Assembly (NCBI GenBank): GCA_963575745.1
Contig: CAUYUJ010018638.1
Coordinates: 415,001 to 479,000, forward strand
Direction of reading: 5' to 3'
Source: Prorocentrum cordatum
Taxonomy: Eukaryota; Sar; Dinophyceae; Prorocentrales; Prorocentraceae
Length of the DNA: 64,000 nucleotides
Position 1 is the first letter of the stretch. The number at the start of each line of letters is the position of its first letter. The position numbers were made by a program, and so were the translations under genes. Positions 22,340 through 32,301 of the stretch are shown here, piece by piece. The notes under the pieces were generated by a model. That model was not told where the DNA came from and did no database searches. It saw only the letters and a program-made list of their open reading frames with translations.

Positions 22340-23210
22340 GTCATCATCTGCCGCCTCCTGTCCCGCCTCCTCCTCCCCGCCACCTGGCTTCTGTGTTCTC
22401 CCTCCTTTCCCCCGCATGCGTCCTTCTTTCCTCCTCGCGCCTCGCCCTCCCTTCGGCAAAAACGCCGCCGCGTGCCGCGCCCTGAACGCTTTTCAGCCCG
22501 ACAGGGGTCCAATCTACCACGCCCCTCGCAACACCCAGACAGTTTCCAAGGGGAGCAAGAAAAGCGTTCCCCGATACTTAGTCGGTACGGGGGGGTGCAT
22601 GGGGGACGGGGCAAAAGGGGGGCCCGTGAGGCCCTCGCTGCAGCCAAGCCATGACCCACCGGCCGCCAGATGGAGAACAGAGAGAAAGCTCAGTGGCTAC
22701 TGCACGACTTGCCATGGCTCCGCACAGCGAGAACGCCGGCGCGAAACAGACCGTGTGACCCGAGTCGGGCAAGAGGACCGTGGCGAGAGGCCCTGTTGGC
22801 CTGTGCTCAATGCGCACTGTCACGCCCGGGGCCACATCAGATATCACCGCGTCCTCGCCTGGTAGTCCACAGTGGCAGCCAAGGGCGCGCCCAACCTCGC
22901 ATTTTCTCTCGCCGCCGCCCGTTCCCTTTCCTGCCTGTACTCGTCCTGGAAGGGGGACATCATCCGCCGGCCTCGCTGTGGCCACCGCGGCATCACGGAC
23001 GGACGCAATACACCCCGCACTTCCAAGGATGGGATGCAAAGAAGACGATGACAACCACCAAGGCACAGAACTTGGGAGGCGCGTTAATGGGGGGCGATCA
23101 AAAGGGGTCCTCTGGGGCCCCTAAAGGGGGCCCTTCGGGTCCAAAAGGGGGCATTTCGGGGCTCAGAAGAGCACCTTCCTCCCCCCCCCCGTTTATCGCC
23201 CCTCATTAAT
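22340..23210. other. No gene recognised
   Basis: GC-rich unique-looking sequence with short overlapping frames. Near 23095-23165 there is a short run of AAAGGGGGCC and TTCGGG words with complementary GGGGCC and GGCCCC motifs, a possible small hairpin. Confidence 0.4.
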
Positions 23211-23484
23211 TCGCGCCCAAAGGACCGAGCCAGGAACTGTGCGGGTCCCAAGAGTATACACCACCACAACCTCCAGTTCTCTTCCCTCCACTACGCTTTG
23301 TTCCTCTCTTTTTTCCCGGGAGAGGGAGGTGGTGAGGGAGGTCGTGTCTTTCTTGAGCTCCGTAAGCTGTCGGAAAAAACATTGCCGACCAGACGCATCT
23401 TCCAGCAGTCAAGACAACAGGCCAAGAACTCGGAGCGGCTTCATCGTAGGCAGATCTTCGCCCGTCGAGAGCGGGGACACCAGG

Positions 23485-23686
23485 AGGAGGGTAGGGGAGG
23501 GAGGTGAGAGGAGGAGGTACGAGGAGGAGGAGGAGGAGGAGGAAGAGGAGGTGGAGGAGGAGGAGGAGGAGGATGAAGACGAGTAGGAGGAGGGGCAGGA
23601 GACGGAGGAGGATGAGAAGGGTGATGATGATGAGGAGGAGGAGGAGGAGGAGAAGCGGGAGGAGAAGGGGGATGATGATGATGAGA

Positions 23687-23717
<31 letters not shown>

Positions 23718-23912
23718 GGAGGAGGAGGAGGAAGGGGAGGCGGAGGAGAAGGCGGAGGATGAGGGGGAGGAGGAGGAGGAGGGAGAGGAGGGGGAGGGGG
23801 AGGAATGGAAGGAGAAGGAGAGGGAGGAGGGGGAGGAGGGGAGGAGGAAGAGGAGGAGGAGGAGGAGGAGGAAGAGGAAGAGGAGGAGGAGGAGGAGGGG
23901 GAGAACCAGGAG
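23485..23912 (+). repeat. (GGA)n homopurine tract
   Basis: About 430 bp of GGAGGA with GATGAT patches. It is followed after about 110 bp of mixed sequence by the complementary (TCC)n tract at 24025-24290, so the pair is an imperfect inverted repeat at the composition level. Confidence 0.95.
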
Positions 23913-24024
23913 CAGGAAGAGCAGCTGGAAAGCGTCCACGGTATAGGGTATCGCCGCCCCTCCGCCTGCGCCTCCTCCGTCTTGGGCAGGCGGCCAGGCC
24001 CTCGAGACCGCAGAGTCGGGTCTC

Positions 24025-24290
24025 TTCCTCCCTCCTCCTCCTCCTCCTCCTCCTCCTCCTCCTTCTCATCCTCCTCCTTTTCCTGCCCCTCCCTCCTCCT
24101 CCTCCTCCTCCGCCTCCTCCGCTCCTCCTCTTCTTCCTCTTCCTCCTCGTCCTCCTTCTCCTCCTCCCGCTCGCCCACTCCTCTGTCTCCTCCTCCTCCT
24201 CCTCCTCCTCTTCCTCCTCATCCTCCTCCGCCTCCTCCGCTTCCGACGCCTCCTCCTTCTCCTCCTCCTCCACCTCCCTCTCCATTGCGA
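24025..24290 (+). repeat. (TCC)n homopyrimidine tract
   Basis: Partner of the preceding GGA tract. The strand switch occurs within about 110 bp around 23915-24025. ORFs on either strand are repeat translations. Confidence 0.95.
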
Positions 24291-24454
24291 GCCATCCTGG
24301 CAAACGCTCAGAAAGTATCCAAGGCCCGCTCGCACCATTGGTCGCCCTGGCGCCTCCACGCCTCCACGGAGGCCCCCATGTGTGGGCCTACTCGAGATGG
24401 CGGCAGCCCTTCGAACGATCTTATAATCCATCTTCGTCCACACCGAGCCGTCGT

Positions 24455-24600
24455 TCCACTTGATGCCCTTCTCACCCTTTTTGCTAAACCAAGTGCCCTT
24501 CAGCTTCTTTTCCCCCTTTTCCTCGTCCGCATAGACGATCGACGCGACGACGTCCTTGTTAGAGTACTCGATCAGGCCCGTCCACATATCTCCACCTCGA
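24455..24600 (-). CDS. Candidate host-gene exon, small Trp/Gly domain, second part
   Basis: The minus-strand frame reads MWTGLIEYSNKDVVASIV, then YADEEKGEKKLKGTWFSKKG, then IKWNDGSVWTKMD. It is compositionally normal, with balanced charged and hydrophobic residues, unlike the repeat translations around it. The ending IxWxDGxVWxK resembles the close of a small domain I recall in many dinoflagellate proteins. An AG acceptor is possible just upstream (CGAG before GTGGAGATATG). The downstream limit is unclear. It may join the fragment at 25620-25722. Function unknown. Confidence 0.4.
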
Positions 24601-24925
24601 CGCGGCCGCAACGGACAGTTGGGGCAAGGGCCGATCGCGAGAGGCCCCGAACGCTTGGACCTAGCCTCGTCGTCCTCGCCCTTCTCCTATGCCCCTCACA
24701 GGCCACCGCGACCGATGCCACTAGCAACCTTTGCGCTGCATCTCACGCAGAGATGCTGAAGTCGGCGGCGGCACCCGGCGTAGGGTCGGCGCGAACGCTC
24801 CCCGGCGCCGGGCGGCGCCGGGTCGGGCGGTGCCGCCCGCTGCACGTCAGCACGAGCGCTGGCCAGACCCCTGCGATGGAGCAGATGCCTTTTCTGGCCG
24901 CTGGCCAGCGGCGGGGCAGGACTAC

Positions 24926-25113
24926 TCCAGACTTCGTAACAAAGGGTGGGGGGTCTCATTTCGGGGGGGGGTCTTCTCTTCCAGGCCATCTTGGAGGGCC
25001 TGGGGGGGTCTGGGGACGGTGTTTTGGAGGGTTCTCCCACGGGGGAGGTCTGAAATGGCTTGTCTTGGAGGGTCCAGACCCCCTCCCTTTTATTACGAAG
25101 TCTGGAGGAAGCA
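24926..25113. repeat. Fold-back element, CCAGACTTCGTAA ends
   Basis: Left CTCCAGACTTCGTAAC then AAAGGGTGGGGGGTCT; right AGACCCCCTCCCTTT then TTACGAAGTCTGGAG. The inverted repeat is about 32 bp. It lies between the two candidate exons, where it would be intronic. No exact target duplication is seen. Confidence 0.65.
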
Positions 25114-25619
25114 CACCAGTCAGCGACCGATATGGGCCAGGACACACCCCCTTTTGGCTCGTAGCTGGCATCGTTCCGGCGCAGCGAGGCCCGAGGCCAC
25201 ACCGACTTCGGGCAAGTGCCCACGCCTGACGAGTCAATGGGATCCCGCACATGCACGATACCGCAGATGCATGGAAGATGAAGGGAGGCACGGACTGGGA
25301 TGGGGTATGGGCAAACTCTGTCCTGGATTAAGGACAGCATCAGGTGTACACAGACGCTACTTTGAGTTCCCTGGGGTTTGTGCCTTGAGACCAGTGCTTT
25401 GAATTCAAACAGCCTGGGTAACCCCTTCCAATGAGAGAAACGCTACCTCTCAAAGCGAAGCGGTCCCCGGTCGACCCTTCTGTTTCATCTGCTAAGCCAT
25501 CAATCGTGCCCCTCCTTTTCCCCCCCCCCCCCCTGGACATGACATGGACACGAGGCGCGAAGGAAGAAATCACACAGCCCCACTCCCTGTGACTCCGCCG
25601 CCTTGTGAATCACGCCCTC

Positions 25620-25722
25620 GGATGTTTCCGAAGCCACCGTCGGCGTTGATCGTGCGGGTGCAGTCCTCGCAAGGGTACTTGTCGTCGGTGAAGGAGCCGT
25701 CGAACTTGTCAGTCGACCTGGG
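25620..25722 (-). CDS. Candidate host-gene exon, small Trp/Gly domain, first part
   Basis: The minus-strand frame gives TDKFDGSFTDDKYPCEDC followed by TRTINADGGFGN. It is preceded by TTCAATCCCAG, a plausible pyrimidine-AG splice acceptor. The pattern FxGxF...CxxC...IxADG fits the opening half of the domain whose closing half may be at 24455-24600. A donor such as GACG|GTGGC near 25635 would allow an in-phase join across about 1 kb. CxxC may bind metal. Role unknown; could also be a pseudogene. Confidence 0.4.
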
Positions 25723-25788
25723 ATTGAACGATGCAAGCCGACCGACGATTTCGAACCAATGATGACTGTACGAGCGCGCGTCCCGTAC

Positions 25789-25970
25789 AGTCAACCAGTA
25801 GAATAAGGACGCCACGATAAGGATGCAGGGGCCTTGGAGGGCCACGTCGACACTTTGCGAGCGGGGCGCGGCCAGCGAGAGCGGCCAAGGCTGGACCGAA
25901 TGAGGAGATGTAAGGGTAGCCTTGGGAGAATTGCTCACACTTTCTAATTCTTCGGGTTGACTGCACGCAG
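25789..25970 (+). repeat. Family F inverted-repeat element
   Basis: Begins TACAGTCAACCAGTAG then AATAAGGACGCC, and ends TTCGGGTTGACTGCA. The interior includes GGGCCTTGGAGGGCC and GGGCGCGGCCAGCGAGAG. The ends are an imperfect inverted repeat. Confidence 0.6.
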
Positions 25971-26303
25971 CCTTGCGCCCTCCTCGAGTTACTCATCCCC
26001 CCCTGAGGGTGTTGGTACAGTCGGGGCGTTGACCTAAGGAACCCTAAATAAGGAACGAGGCCCCTTTTTTCCATAAGTTAAACTTCCATTTCCCATCGGA
26101 AACATAAGGACAACCTGAGGCAAGCTGTGAAACACTTGAGGAACGCGGAGCCCCTCCCCAACGAAAAGGGTTCCTTCTTCAGGGCCCCGACTGTCTTCGT
26201 CCTCGTCCTCGCCCGCTCCCCACGCGTGGCACGCTCGAGCTGCCCGGGACCGTTGCGGTCTGGGGCAGCGCCAGTCGGGGCCCCCCGAGGCGCGACTCTG
26301 CAG

Positions 26304-26543
26304 CTTGAGCAGGGACGGGGCTGTCCCGGCAGGTCTGTAGGGCAACCACGAAATTGCCTCAGAACCTGACATGTGCGAAGAGCAGGAGCAACGTTCCTGG
26401 GACGACATCCCGGCGCATCACATCAGCACGGTCTCAGCCAGAAGTGTTCCAAGAACGTGTCGTGCAAACCACCCGAGGTTCTCAGAACCCTCTTTGGTGG
26501 GCCGATGGGCAAAGGTAAGCGAGGACGCTTCGCCACTGCTTGA
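26304..26543. repeat. Family G inverted-repeat element
   Basis: Starts TTGAGCAGGGACGGGGC and ends CGCTTCGCCACTGCTTGA, with internal TCAGCCAGAAGTGTTCC and GTTCTCAGAACC. No target duplication is evident. Confidence 0.6.
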
Positions 26544-26978
26544 TTAGTAACCCTGACTTTGTGGATGCTATTATTACGGACAGCCTAACAGGCCTATCAT
26601 TGAATGATACATGTGTTTAGAGTGTTTGAACACAAGTTCTAACAATGTGTGAAGCATGTGTCTTATAAGTTGAAGGCATGGTTAATACATGTTGCTTTGA
26701 CATCTGGAAAATACTTGGCCACACGCTTCCTCTCTCCATTGATCGACCTCCATAACCCTGTCTGCCCCCCCCTGCCTGCTGAGTCGGGGCTCTGACACCC
26801 CTCCCCCCCCCTGGCGGCACGACCGGGACGAGGGGGGCACAGCCGACCGCTGCAGGCCCTCCGGTGTCCTCGCGCAGAGGCGGCCAGAACCCCCCTCCCC
26901 CTCCCGAGCAAACACCCACGCCTGCGCTCTCGAGGGTGGAGACCTGGACGCCCGAAATGGATACAGTGGGGGCCAGTC

Positions 26979-27226
26979 CTTGGTGGGCCCTGGAAACGAC
27001 AGGGCCGTTTTTGTTACCGGTTCAGTTCTGCCGTTGTTTTGCCACTTACGACGCCGTTTGTTTGCCGGTTCCGTCGCCGTTTTTTTACCGGTTCCGGCTC
27101 CGGTTCCAATCCTGGGGCCGTTTTTTTGCCGTTTTCGGTCGCCGTTTTTTTGCCGTTTCCATTTTCAAAGGACATTTTTTTGGAAACGGTGAAAAAACGG
27201 CCCTGCCGTTTCCGGGGCCCACAAAG
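26979..27226. mobile_element. Family B MITE with 8-bp duplication GRCCAGTC
   Basis: A 248-bp element with ends CTTGGTGGGCCCTGG and CCGGGGCCCACAAAG. The flanks GGCCAGTC (26971-26978) and GACCAGTC (27227-27234) match at seven of eight positions. The interior is TTTTTTACCGG and TTCCGGC words, the complement of the copy at 17428. Confidence 0.88.
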
Positions 27227-27473
27227 GACCAGTCCACAAGAAGCCTTCCACAAGAAACCAACCCTGAGACCCCTGGACGTCTGAAATCTAAGGAGTCAAC
27301 TACCCATTCGGGTAGTCTTCGTCGGAAGGACTAAGGAGGATTAAACCCCACGGGGGGCCTGCTACGCAGGAGTGGGCCTCAGATTAGGCGGGATTAAGCC
27401 GGATCAGGCGGGACTAAGCCGGATTAAGCAGGATTTCGGATTAGGGCAAAATCTAAATTTGACCTCCCAGGAG

Positions 27474-27696
27474 TTGCATCCGAAGAAATGGGCACGGACA
27501 TAATTGGCACAAAGCCCAACAACAAGTGTTGTCCAAAACCGACAACGGCCGCTGTTGGGCAGGCGGCTTTTTGTCTTCAGAGAGCAACGTCCGCAGCGGC
27601 GCGGACAGCAAATCCTGTTCAACATAACGAGGAAAAACTATTGGCCATCGTACCCATTCTTTCCGTTATCCATGTCGATCGTCCAGACGAAGACTC
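27474..27696. repeat. Family E multi-hairpin element, eroded copy
   Basis: Keeps ACAACAAGTGTTGTCC, GGCCGCTGTTGGGC and CCCATTCTTTCCGTTA in family order. The terminal GGACGCCCG is mutated at both ends. Confidence 0.65.
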
Positions 27697-27853
27697 TCGT
27701 CCTCGAGAGGATCGCCCCTGCGACACGCTGAGCCTTCTGGGCGGATCCCGATTCTCTACACCTCTGGGCGTGAGAGCCGCAGCCCCTGACTAGAGGCCTC
27801 CGAAACGGGGTCCGACTAGATGGGGTCGAAGGATCGCGCCGCATCGCCGATAC

Positions 27854-27954
27854 TCGGGCCGGGCGAAAGGGGGGGATAGCAAAGGGGGGGTTGAGAATCA
27901 GCTCACGTATTTCGTAACCCCCCCTTTCCCTATCCCCCCTTTCGTCCGGTCCGA
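27854..27954. mobile_element. Family C MITE, 101-bp deletion derivative with duplication GATAC
   Basis: Both ends are intact (TCGGGCCGGGCGAAAGG and CGTCCGGTCCGA), but about 95 bp of the interior is missing. GATAC is exactly duplicated at 27849-27853 and 27955-27959, so the shortened form itself probably transposed, or was deleted after insertion. Confidence 0.88.
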
Positions 27955-28211
27955 GATACATCGGCGATGCATTGGCGCTGCATCGGCGATGCGTCGGCGA
28001 TGCACCGGCGACCGTTTTTCTTTCCTCCGGCGCAGCGCTCGTCACCCGGGCCAACCGCCGCCCCGGGTAACGCTGATGATCGTGCCGTGGGCAAGGCCCC
28101 CGCCCTACATGCTGGGAGCGGGCCCCCCGCAGGTGTGGCGCTCTGCTCACAGGCACGGCGTGGTCTGGACGGCACGCACTGGTGCTTACAAACATGTTGT
28201 GGCGCTCCACG

Positions 28212-28220
28212 TCGTCGTCG

Positions 28221-28262
<42 letters not shown>

Positions 28263-28298
28263 TTGGTCGTCGTCGTCGGTCGTCGGTCGTCGTCGTCC
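28212..28298 (+). repeat. (GTC)n microsatellite
   Basis: GTCGTCGTC run with TTGG and TCGG interruptions. Confidence 0.9.
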
Positions 28299-28416
28299 AA
28301 TGCAGCTGGCGATGGTTCAGCTTACGCAAGCTGGTTCGACCACTCGTCCGCAAGTGCAAAATGTGGCGGCTCTCTCTCTCTCTCTTCCTTCTGGCTGGTG
28401 CTCGGTTGTAGTGCGA

Positions 28417-28597
28417 TCAGTCAGCGCGCCTAATAAGGACGCGCGCCTTCTCCAAGGTACCCTTGTGTCCTTGCCTCTGCGGCCTGTCCTTTGCCGCTTT
28501 CTTTGGCCAGCTTTCGCAAACAAATCCCAATTTCGGCTTCCAAGGGTCTTTGCGTCATTGCCACCCGTCCTTAATGCACGTGTTGATTGTAGACCTA
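28417..28597 (-). repeat. Family F element, reverse orientation
   Basis: GATCAGTCAGCGCGCC then TAATAAGGACGCGCGCC at one end and CCCGTCCTTAATGCACG then TTGATTGTAG at the other. Interior CCCAATTTCGGCTTCCAAGG is the complement of copy 152-330. Confidence 0.65.
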
Positions 28598-28624
28598 GCG
28601 CAATGGAGAAGATGAAGACTGGGC

Positions 28625-29200
28625 GGCCCCGCACCTTCTCCCGCGGGTGCTGTGGTGTGCGCAGGCGCTGTGGTCCACGCAGGCAGCGTGGTGCACACTG
28701 GCACTGCGTTGTACACGGCTGCTGCGGTGTAGCAGTGTGGTGCACGCAGGCACTTTGGTGTACACCGACGCTGTGTTGCACGCGGCTGCTCTAGTGTACA
28801 CAGGCGTTGTGGTGCACGCGTGTAGAATCCTCAGGCGCTCCAGTTTCCATGGGGATTATTTCAAATCGTGTATATCAAACATTCGATTTCTGTGGAATCC
28901 AGAAGCGCCCCAATTTCAGCAAGGATTCCTTTATCAAACAAAAGCTTTTCTGTTGAATCCAGAGGAACTCCGTTTTCCACAGCGATGACTTCCAAATGTT
29001 ATAGAAGAGTGGGGTTCTTTGGAATACAGATCCCATGGGGTACACTTCAATAGTCAGATTATAAAACAACGGTGGTCTGTGAAATCCTATTATAAACAAA
29101 GGTTGCTGCAGTATACACAGGCACGGCGGTGTGCATTGGAGGCGTGGTGCTGCAGTGCATGCGGCTGTTGCTGTGTTGCACGGAAGTATTGGGCATCGTC
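28625..29200 (+). repeat. GTGGTGCACGCAGGC degenerate minisatellite and weak repeats
   Basis: Irregular 20-24-bp repeats with GTGCACGCAGGC, TGTACAC and GCTGCTG words at 28640-28820 and 29110-29210. Between them are three loosely repeated blocks with GAATCCAGA and CCAATTTC-type words. No coding evidence. Confidence 0.6.
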
Positions 29201-29339
29201 GTGTACACAAGCGATTAATGCGCCAGCAGCGCGGGCGCACCCTGGCGGGCACACGCCGCGGCCGCCGTTACCGTTACCCTTCCGCCTTCCCCCCCCCCGC
29301 TTGGGTAACGGCCGCTACCCGGGAAAAAAAAACAGTCAC

Positions 29340-29485
29340 CCGGCGATGCATCGTCGACGTCGGCGATGTATCGGCGACGTCGACGTGAAGCAAATCGGGA
29401 TCCACATCGAGCCGCATCGGCGATGCATCGGCGATGCGTCGCGATCCTCCGACCCCATCTGCTCGGACCCCATCTGGGATCCCTA
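29340..29485. repeat. ATCGGCGATGC-type repeat (family I)
   Basis: GATGCATCGTCGACGTCGG then GCATCGGCGATGC and the block ending CCGACCCCATCTG. The 29.5-30.1 kb stretch beyond holds no recognised gene. Confidence 0.65.
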
Positions 29486-30110
29486 GACTGACCCAGGCTG
29501 GGGTGGAGGGACGTGAAAAAGAACCGTGCGTGCCCACTCCTGGCCGCCGTCGCGGAGCCAATGCCGTGGGAACACGCTGGACCACGACGCGTTGCAAAGA
29601 AGAGGGGGGCGGGGGGCTCTCGGCCGTCTTGGCGGAACCAAGGGTGGAAGCACGCAAAATCACAGGGCGTTTCCTTGGGCTCTCGGTTTCCACGCTTGGG
29701 ACGGCCAGGCAACCCCTGGAGATAATCCCCCCCCCCGCTGTGCAACAACTCGTTGTCTGGGGCCCGCGATGGCTAACAAACTTTTCCGTCAGACGATCGA
29801 GCCTCGAACAGAAGAGCCCCCCCAAAAAAACACGAGGCCCTCCGCCGCGCAAAACGCAACGAACATCAAAGGGCCCCCCCCCCCCCGGGCGCACAAGAAA
29901 CTCCAACGAGCACGAGGAACATGAGGATCCCTTCCCCGAACCGACCGCAATCGTATACCTCGGCCCGACTGTCACATCCGCCAGCAAGTGGATGTTTGAA
30001 ATATGGCGTGCGACATGTGCCCCGTGAGTCTCAGGCATCCGCCGTGCCAGTGCACAAAACGATACAATCTCGGGCCATGCCGCCGCCCCGTGCCATCGGA
30101 GGCCCGCGCC

Positions 30111-30270
30111 TGCAGGCGTCCGAGAGCCCAAAATTGGCGGCGGCATCTGCGGGAGGTATCTGATCTCACAACCGAAACCTTTTTTTTCGCGAGCCTCGCG
30201 AAGGGCTGCGGGGCGCAGCAAATCATATCCTTCTGAAACATTATCAGGCTAGGAGGCGATATGACACGCA
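30111..30270 (-). repeat. Copia 3' LTR
   Basis: Read on the minus strand it starts TGCGTGTCATATCGCC and ends GGACGCCTGCA, the TG...CA limits expected of an LTR. It is about 160 bp and matches 35314-35469 at most positions (for example GGTTTCGGTTGTGAGATCAG). The divergence suggests an old insertion. A polypurine tract precedes it at 30271-30280. Flanking bases show no exact 5-bp duplication. Confidence 0.85.
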
Positions 30271-30280
30271 CTCCTCCTCG
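30271..30280 (-). other. Copia polypurine tract
   Basis: Minus-strand CGAGGAGGAG abuts the 3' LTR start TG, the usual position of the plus-strand DNA primer in retroviral-type reverse transcription. Confidence 0.75.
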
Positions 30281-30539
30281 GCAGATGTCGCAAACAGACA
30301 ACTGACGGAAACACGAAATCGCGCCCCAGCCCACGCGGTATTGTATCTCGATTCCCAACCTGCTGCGGGTTATGGTCGGCGTCCCGGCGTCTGGCCTTAA
30401 CAGGTCGGTTTCAATAAATAGAAACCCTGTTCTCTTCACGGCTTCGAGCTGCACGATTCTCGGCGACGCTCTGCACGTGGAAAATGAACGAAGCATAGCA
30501 ATCACTGTGAAACGCACCGCTGCTGCAACCTCGCTGCGC

Positions 30540-31075
30540 CCATGCCTTGGCAAGCCCCTCGCGATCTCCAAGGTCACGGGCAGTCTCTTCACAAGCTCGC
30601 GATGACGAGCGGGATCCAGAGCCTTGGTCATCAGATCTGCTACGTTCTCTGCCGTCGGCACCTTCGCGGCGCGCACTTCTTTCTCGGCAACTTTCTCCTG
30701 CAACCATAGGCACTTCACATCCAGGTGTCTGATGCGGCCGACACCCAGCCTCGAACATATCCCGATGGCGGCGGTGCTTTCACCGCGCGCTCCCACCGTC
30801 ATCTTGATGCCCATCTCCTCGAACAGGTTCTTCGTGAAGATCCCCCGCGCGGCGCCATTGGTCATCTCCACGTACTCAGATTCTCCGCTGCTCAGCGCTT
30901 GCGTCGCCTGCTGACCAGCCCAGCTGTCAACGCGCGCGCCCCCGATGCACTCGAATCCTCCACCACGGCTCCTGCGGGTCACTTCATCTGCAGCCCAGTC
31001 CGAGTCCGTCACGATGGTCACCTCGCTTGGTAAATCCTGGGACTCAAAATTCCACGTCATCTGCGGGCGCGTCGC
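30540..31075 (-). pseudogene. Copia RNase H domain
   Basis: The frame after the TGA at 31076 reads ATRPQMTWNFESQDL. From ATG 31060, residues 18-22 give TDSDWA with catalytic Asp19. SSGESEY supplies Glu60. GESTAAIG has Glu94 where DSSAA-type Asp is usual. NVADLMTKAL supplies a late Asp near 142. WLQEKV is the usual copia neighbour. The frame runs past the domain into the 3' LTR. The TGA falls where the family normally has Leu in a KRLxRYL motif, so it was probably created by mutation. Confidence 0.88.
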
Positions 31076-31078
31076 TCA

Positions 31079-32088
31079 ATAGGCAGCCAACCGCTTCACC
31101 TCCCGCTCGTGGAGCACCAGTGGCTCCTGCACTCCGCGCATGATCCAGCTCGTCGCGAACTGGATAACAGGTCTGTCTCCTGCCAAGTACAGTGCCGCCG
31201 GCGCCGCCGACTGGAACAGCTTCTTCTCAGCGTGCCCCAGCTTGTCCAACGCCGTTGGCACCTTCGTCTCGATGCTCTGGAAACCGGCGAGATCCCCCTC
31301 GCCGCTGGCAGCTTTCCGTAAGCCTCGACCACGGTCCTCGCGTGCTTCGCGTCGCTCCCAAAAAACAAACCCTTCTCTGTCCAGCTAACCGTCCGCTTCA
31401 GAAAATGGCCAGACGTCGCCTCACCTCCAGCTGCTGCGGGCCCCGCGAACGGCGACCGCTTCATCTCGAACTTCGCCTCCAGGATCTCGTTAAACCATCT
31501 CAGGTCCTCAAGCGCCCCCGCGGCCATGAAGTCGTCTCCGTGCGCCACGATGTAGATGCCCTTCTGGACGCGGTAGAACACCATCACCGTCACCAACATA
31601 CGGATGAAGCCCTGATCGATCAACGCCCCAATGACCTTGTGCTGGAACAGCTTGCCCGCTCTCCTGGTCCCGTACAGCGCCTTCCGCAACTGCCACGCTA
31701 CATGTGGCCCCTCCTCACCTGAGGGTGGCACCACGCACGCGTCCTCGTTCATCTCAACGTGGAAGAACGCGTTGCTGATGCCCCAGAGCCCGATCAGGTG
31801 GACTTTCACGTGGTTCCTGAACGTCGCCGCCAACACCAGTGCCAGCCTGACGAACTTCAGCGGGGGCGTCCCAGCGAATGCGTCATCGCGCGCCTGGTAG
31901 GCAACCTGCATGGCCACGAACCTGCACCGCACAGCGTCGGTGCCCACCATCCAGTCCTGCAACCACTTGCCCCTGACGCGCTTGCCTTTCGCCTCCGTGA
32001 CGCGAACCCGCTTGAGCACTCCATGCCCTTTCATCTTGGCACGGTCTCGAGCTCTTCCTTCTCGAAACTTCTCTGCTGGAAGCAGCTG
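31079..32088 (-). pseudogene. Copia reverse transcriptase domain with frameshift and motif-A mutation
   Basis: From ATG 32034, RCRFVAMQVAYQARDD and FAGTPPL (residues 36-58) match the copia RT entry block. Motif A reads GLWGISNAFFHVEM; codon 31780-31782 is GGC (Gly85), where the family has the metal-binding Asp in DxSNAFFH. Motif C HGDDF (165-169) is intact. Near 31315 the frame shifts by one base: AYGKLPA continues as SGEGDLAGFQSIETKVPTAL in the next frame. It then goes to YLAGDRPVIQFATSWIM and KRLAAY before the TGA at 31076. With Asp lost, polymerase activity would not be expected even if the frame were intact. Confidence 0.88.
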
Positions 32089-32091
32089 TCA

Positions 32092-32301
32092 AGAGAGCGC
32101 CCCCTTGACGTTGGAAAAGTCCTTCTCCTCGTGCGGCTCCGCGGCGCACTCGCCAAGGTCCACCGCGCGCATCTCCATTGGCATGACGTTGACGGCCAGC
32201 CCGCCGTCTACGCGCTCCTTCTTGCTCTCTGGCTTCTCCTCCTCCTCTGAGACCTGTCGCTTTACTCCTTCGGTAATCTCCACGGGGTCCTGCACCATCA
32301 T
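32092..32301 (-). pseudogene. Copia integrase-RT linker between two in-frame stops
   Basis: This 70-codon segment is in the same frame as the integrase upstream (ending at TAG 32302) and the RT downstream (after TGA 32089). It is acidic and lysine-rich (VSEEEEKPESKKERVDGG), as expected of the linker. Confidence 0.75.

Noticed and set aside
21144-22659. Poly-Met, poly-Asp and poly-Ser frames
   Set aside because: Products of the (CAT)n microsatellite; no non-repeat domain attached.
23206-25229. Frames of 300-470 codons over 23.2-25.2 kb
   Set aside because: Mostly GGA/TCC repeat translations; only the short minus-strand fragments at 24455-24600 and 25620-25722 have gene-like composition.
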